DNA from: Bacteroides sp. CAG:1060
GTDB taxonomy: Bacteria > Bacteroidota > Bacteroidia > Bacteroidales > UBA932
Assembly (NCBI GenBank): GCA_000432655.1
Contig: HF986297.1
Location: 3,077 to 11,007 of the forward strand
Reading direction: 5' to 3'
Length of the DNA stretch: 7,931 nt
The position numbers and the translations under genes were made by a program. This document shows positions 6,657 through 7,931 of this stretch, piece after piece. The first letter of the stretch is position 1. Every line of letters begins with the position of its first letter. The notes below the pieces were generated by a model that did not search any database, had not been told where the DNA came from, and was given only the letters and a program-made list of their open reading frames with translations.

Positions 6657-7216
6657 TGTTCTGGAGGACCGGCAATAGTGAGTACGAGTTGGTCAAACGC
6701 GCACGGCGACAGGATTCTGCGGCAATAAAGTCTTTGTATGACAAGTATGTGCAGTATCTTGCCGCCGTGTGCGGGAGTTATATATCATCAGAAGATGATG
6801 TCAAGGACGTGCTCCAGGACGGTTTCCTGAAGATTTTCAGTTCTCTGGACAAGTTTGAATGGAGGGGAGAGGGTTCCCTTAAGCTGTGGATGAGACGGGT
6901 GGTGGTGAATGAAGCGCTTATGTTCATCCGCAGTCATAAGAATATTCCGGAAGACCTGTTGCAGCCGGGGATGGATTTTCCCTCAGAAGAAGAACCGGAG
7001 ATAGACGCCGTTCCCATGCCGGAACTTATGAAAATGATCCGTTCCATGCCGCAGGGGTACCGGACAGTGTTCAGTCTGTATGTGTTTGAGCAGAAAAGCC
7101 ATAAGGAGATAGCAGAGCTTCTTGGAATTTCTGAAAATACCTCTTATTCACAATTCAGCCGGGCAAGGTCCCTCTTGGCTAAGAAAATTAAAGAGTACAA
7201 TTCCGATGAAAGATAG
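6656..7216 (+). CDS. ECF-type RNA polymerase sigma factor (sigma-70 family)
   Basis: The 186-residue protein has the two-domain plan of group 4 sigma factors, which redirect RNA polymerase to a small regulon and are usually held by a membrane anti-sigma factor. Region 2 spans about 24-94, with DVLQDGFLKIFSSLDKF (51-67) and the DNA-contacting helix around LWMRRVVVNEALMFIR (77-92). An acidic linker (about 97-120) leads to region 4 (about 121-179), whose helix-turn-helix is SHKEIAELLGISENTSYSQFSRAR (148-171). MPQGYRTVF (131-139) is typical of Bacteroidota ECF factors. The start ATG overlaps the nigD stop in TGATG, and the next start lies 11 nt inside the 3' end, so all three genes look translationally coupled. 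No extra C-terminal domain is present. The family call is firm; the target promoters are unknown. Confidence 0.93.
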   Translation: MFWRTGNSEYELVKRARRQDSAAIKSLYDKYVQYLAAVCGSYISSEDDVKDVLQDGFLKIFSSLDKFEWRGEGSLKLWMRRVVVNEALMFIRSHKNIPEDLLQPGMDFPSEEEPEIDAVPMPELMKMIRSMPQGYRTVFSLYVFEQKSHKEIAELLGISENTSYSQFSRARSLLAKKIKEYNSDER

Positions 7217-7931
7217 AAGAAACGATTGGAAAAGTCAGCTTCGAGACAGGATGGAAGCTTACGGAGAACCGGAGCCGGACGGGCTTTGGGAATCTGTCGC
7301 GTCTTCCCTTCGGCAGAAAGGCGTAATGGCTGGAAGTGGGGTTGCAGAATCGGCGTCCTCGTCCGGGAATCTTTCGCGGGACCGAGGACATCTGTGGTGG
7401 TATGTTGTGCCCGCTTTGGCAATGGCGGCTGTGTGTGTGGGATTGTTGCTGCCGTTTTCCGGGGGCGAGTCTCAGGTGACGGTGGTGCCGGGGGATATGA
7501 TTTCCGAGAGTATAATTGCGGACAAGGTTTTAGAAGGTGACGCCGCCAATATCGCGCCCGCTAAGGCTTCGGTGCCTTCGGATGAGAGGCCGGTTTCGGA
7601 TGAAAGGCTGTCTTCGAATGAAAGGTTGGCTTCGAATGAAAGGCTGTCTTCGGATGAAAGGTTGGCTTCGAATGGGGTGCCAGCTTTGGATGAGAGGCTG
7701 GTTTTAGAAGAAATGTCATCGGAAGAAAAGGCTTCGGCAGGCGATGCATTCGGAGGGGTGCTTATTGATGTGGATGCCACCGTATCTCCTTCTCAGGAGT
7801 GCACGGTGGTCGAGCAGCAGGAGCCTAAGGCACGCCGCGAGCAGGAGTTTTCTTCGGAAGATGATTTCGAAGATCCGTTTGCCGAAGAGAGGGAAACTTC
7901 GTCCGCCAGCAAACGTTCCCGTCTGGCTCTT
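7206..7931 (+). CDS. Single-pass membrane protein, putative anti-sigma partner, with hexapeptide repeats (3' end outside window)
   Basis: A frame opens at ATG 7206, inside the last codons of the sigma gene, and stays open for 242 codons to the window edge. The predicted cytoplasmic N-terminus (1-60) is charged and contains WKSQLRDRMEAYGEPEPDGLW (8-28), resembling the N-terminal segment of proteins that follow ECF sigma genes in Bacteroidota; this is from memory, not a search. One transmembrane segment lies at about 63-83 (LWWYVVPALAMAAVCVGLLL). Beyond it a mainly acidic, low-complexity region holds seven hexapeptide repeats (125-166), a further acidic linker, and a basic SKRSR just before the edge. 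Overlap with the sigma gene and the topology suggest an anti-sigma factor, but no zinc-binding anti-sigma (ZAS) HxxxC-type motif is visible. Relatives as I recall them can end in an outer-membrane beta-barrel-like domain; that part would be outside the window. It is fairly surely a real gene; the function is inferred. Confidence 0.75.
   Translation, partial: MKDRRNDWKSQLRDRMEAYGEPEPDGLWESVASSLRQKGVMAGSGVAESASSSGNLSRDRGHLWWYVVPALAMAAVCVGLLLPFSGGESQVTVVPGDMISESIIADKVLEGDAANIAPAKASVPSDERPVSDERLSSNERLASNERLSSDERLASNGVPALDERLVLEEMSSEEKASAGDAFGGVLIDVDATVSPSQECTVVEQQEPKARREQEFSSEDDFEDPFAEERETSSASKRSRLAL
7578..7703 (+). repeat. In-frame 18-bp tandem repeat, seven units, encoding a hexapeptide
   Basis: Seven 18-bp units lie in the reading frame of the membrane protein with consensus S-(D/N)-E-R-(L/P)-(S/A/V). 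They are SDERPV (7578-7595), SDERLS (7596-7613), SNERLA (7614-7631), SNERLS (7632-7649), SDERLA (7650-7667), the divergent SNGVPA (7668-7685) and LDERLV (7686-7703). Units 2+3 and 4+5 form a 36-bp duplication differing at only two bases, a reciprocal GAT/AAT exchange. Units 1 and 7 share GAT GAG AGG and a final GTT codon, unlike the GAA-containing inner units. Degenerate copies may continue to about 7740. The period is a multiple of three, so changes in copy number would keep the frame. Confidence 0.9.

Noticed and set aside
7226..7540. Plus-strand open frame of 104 codons after the sigma gene
   Set aside because: It is out of frame with the longer open frame from ATG 7206, which has a transmembrane segment, overlaps the sigma gene in the usual way and continues to the window edge.
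7472..7780. Minus-strand open frame whose translation is a serine-rich repeat peptide
   Set aside because: It is the antisense reading of the 18-bp repeat array. Any 18-bp in-frame repeat yields periodic peptides in all open frames; the plus-strand frame is continuous with a gene overlapping the sigma factor.

Overview
The window reads as a chromosomal segment from a member of the Bacteroidales (phylum Bacteroidota). Three things point there: a NigD-like lipoprotein gene, a family largely confined to this order; promoters of the Bacteroidota type (TAnnTTTG at -7, with TTTG about 20 nt upstream at the best one); and start codons generally lacking Shine-Dalgarno sequences. Base composition is roughly balanced by eye, which would fit Alistipes-, Muribaculaceae- or Cryptobacteroides-like relatives, but the family cannot be fixed from this sequence. 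I see no insertion sequence, phage gene, CRISPR array, tRNA or rRNA, and no gene-free stretch over 300 nt.

Layout. Positions 1-825 hold the 3' part of tsaD (tRNA t6A synthesis). Four nucleotides later comes a COG2509-type FAD-dependent oxidoreductase (830-2353). It meets the convergent mnmA gene (tRNA 2-thiouridylase, minus strand, 3618-2350) tail to tail, with overlapping stop codons. A 141-nt divergent intergenic region carries a strong promoter for mnmA and a promoter plus interlocking palindromes in front of cdd (cytidine deaminase, 3760-4233). Directly after cdd lies the SRP 4.5S-like RNA (about 4257-4359) with its own -7 box. It is followed closely by an HI0933/BaiN-family flavoprotein (4382-5773).

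The last third (5880 to the window end) is the most interesting. A NigD-like lipoprotein gene, an ECF sigma factor and a single-pass membrane protein of anti-sigma-like layout form a tightly overlapping trio: nigD and sigma share one base in TGATG, and sigma and the third gene overlap by 11 nt. The last gene runs off the window and carries an in-frame 18-bp tandem repeat encoding a charged hexapeptide, on the predicted periplasmic side of its membrane segment.

How the genes fit together. TsaD and MnmA both modify tRNAs in the decoding region, at A37 and U34. Cdd salvages pyrimidines and the SRP RNA serves membrane protein targeting. These are ordinary housekeeping functions. The terminal trio looks like an envelope-linked sigma/anti-sigma signalling unit with a lipoprotein as first gene. 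The link between NigD and the sigma system is inferred from gene overlap only.
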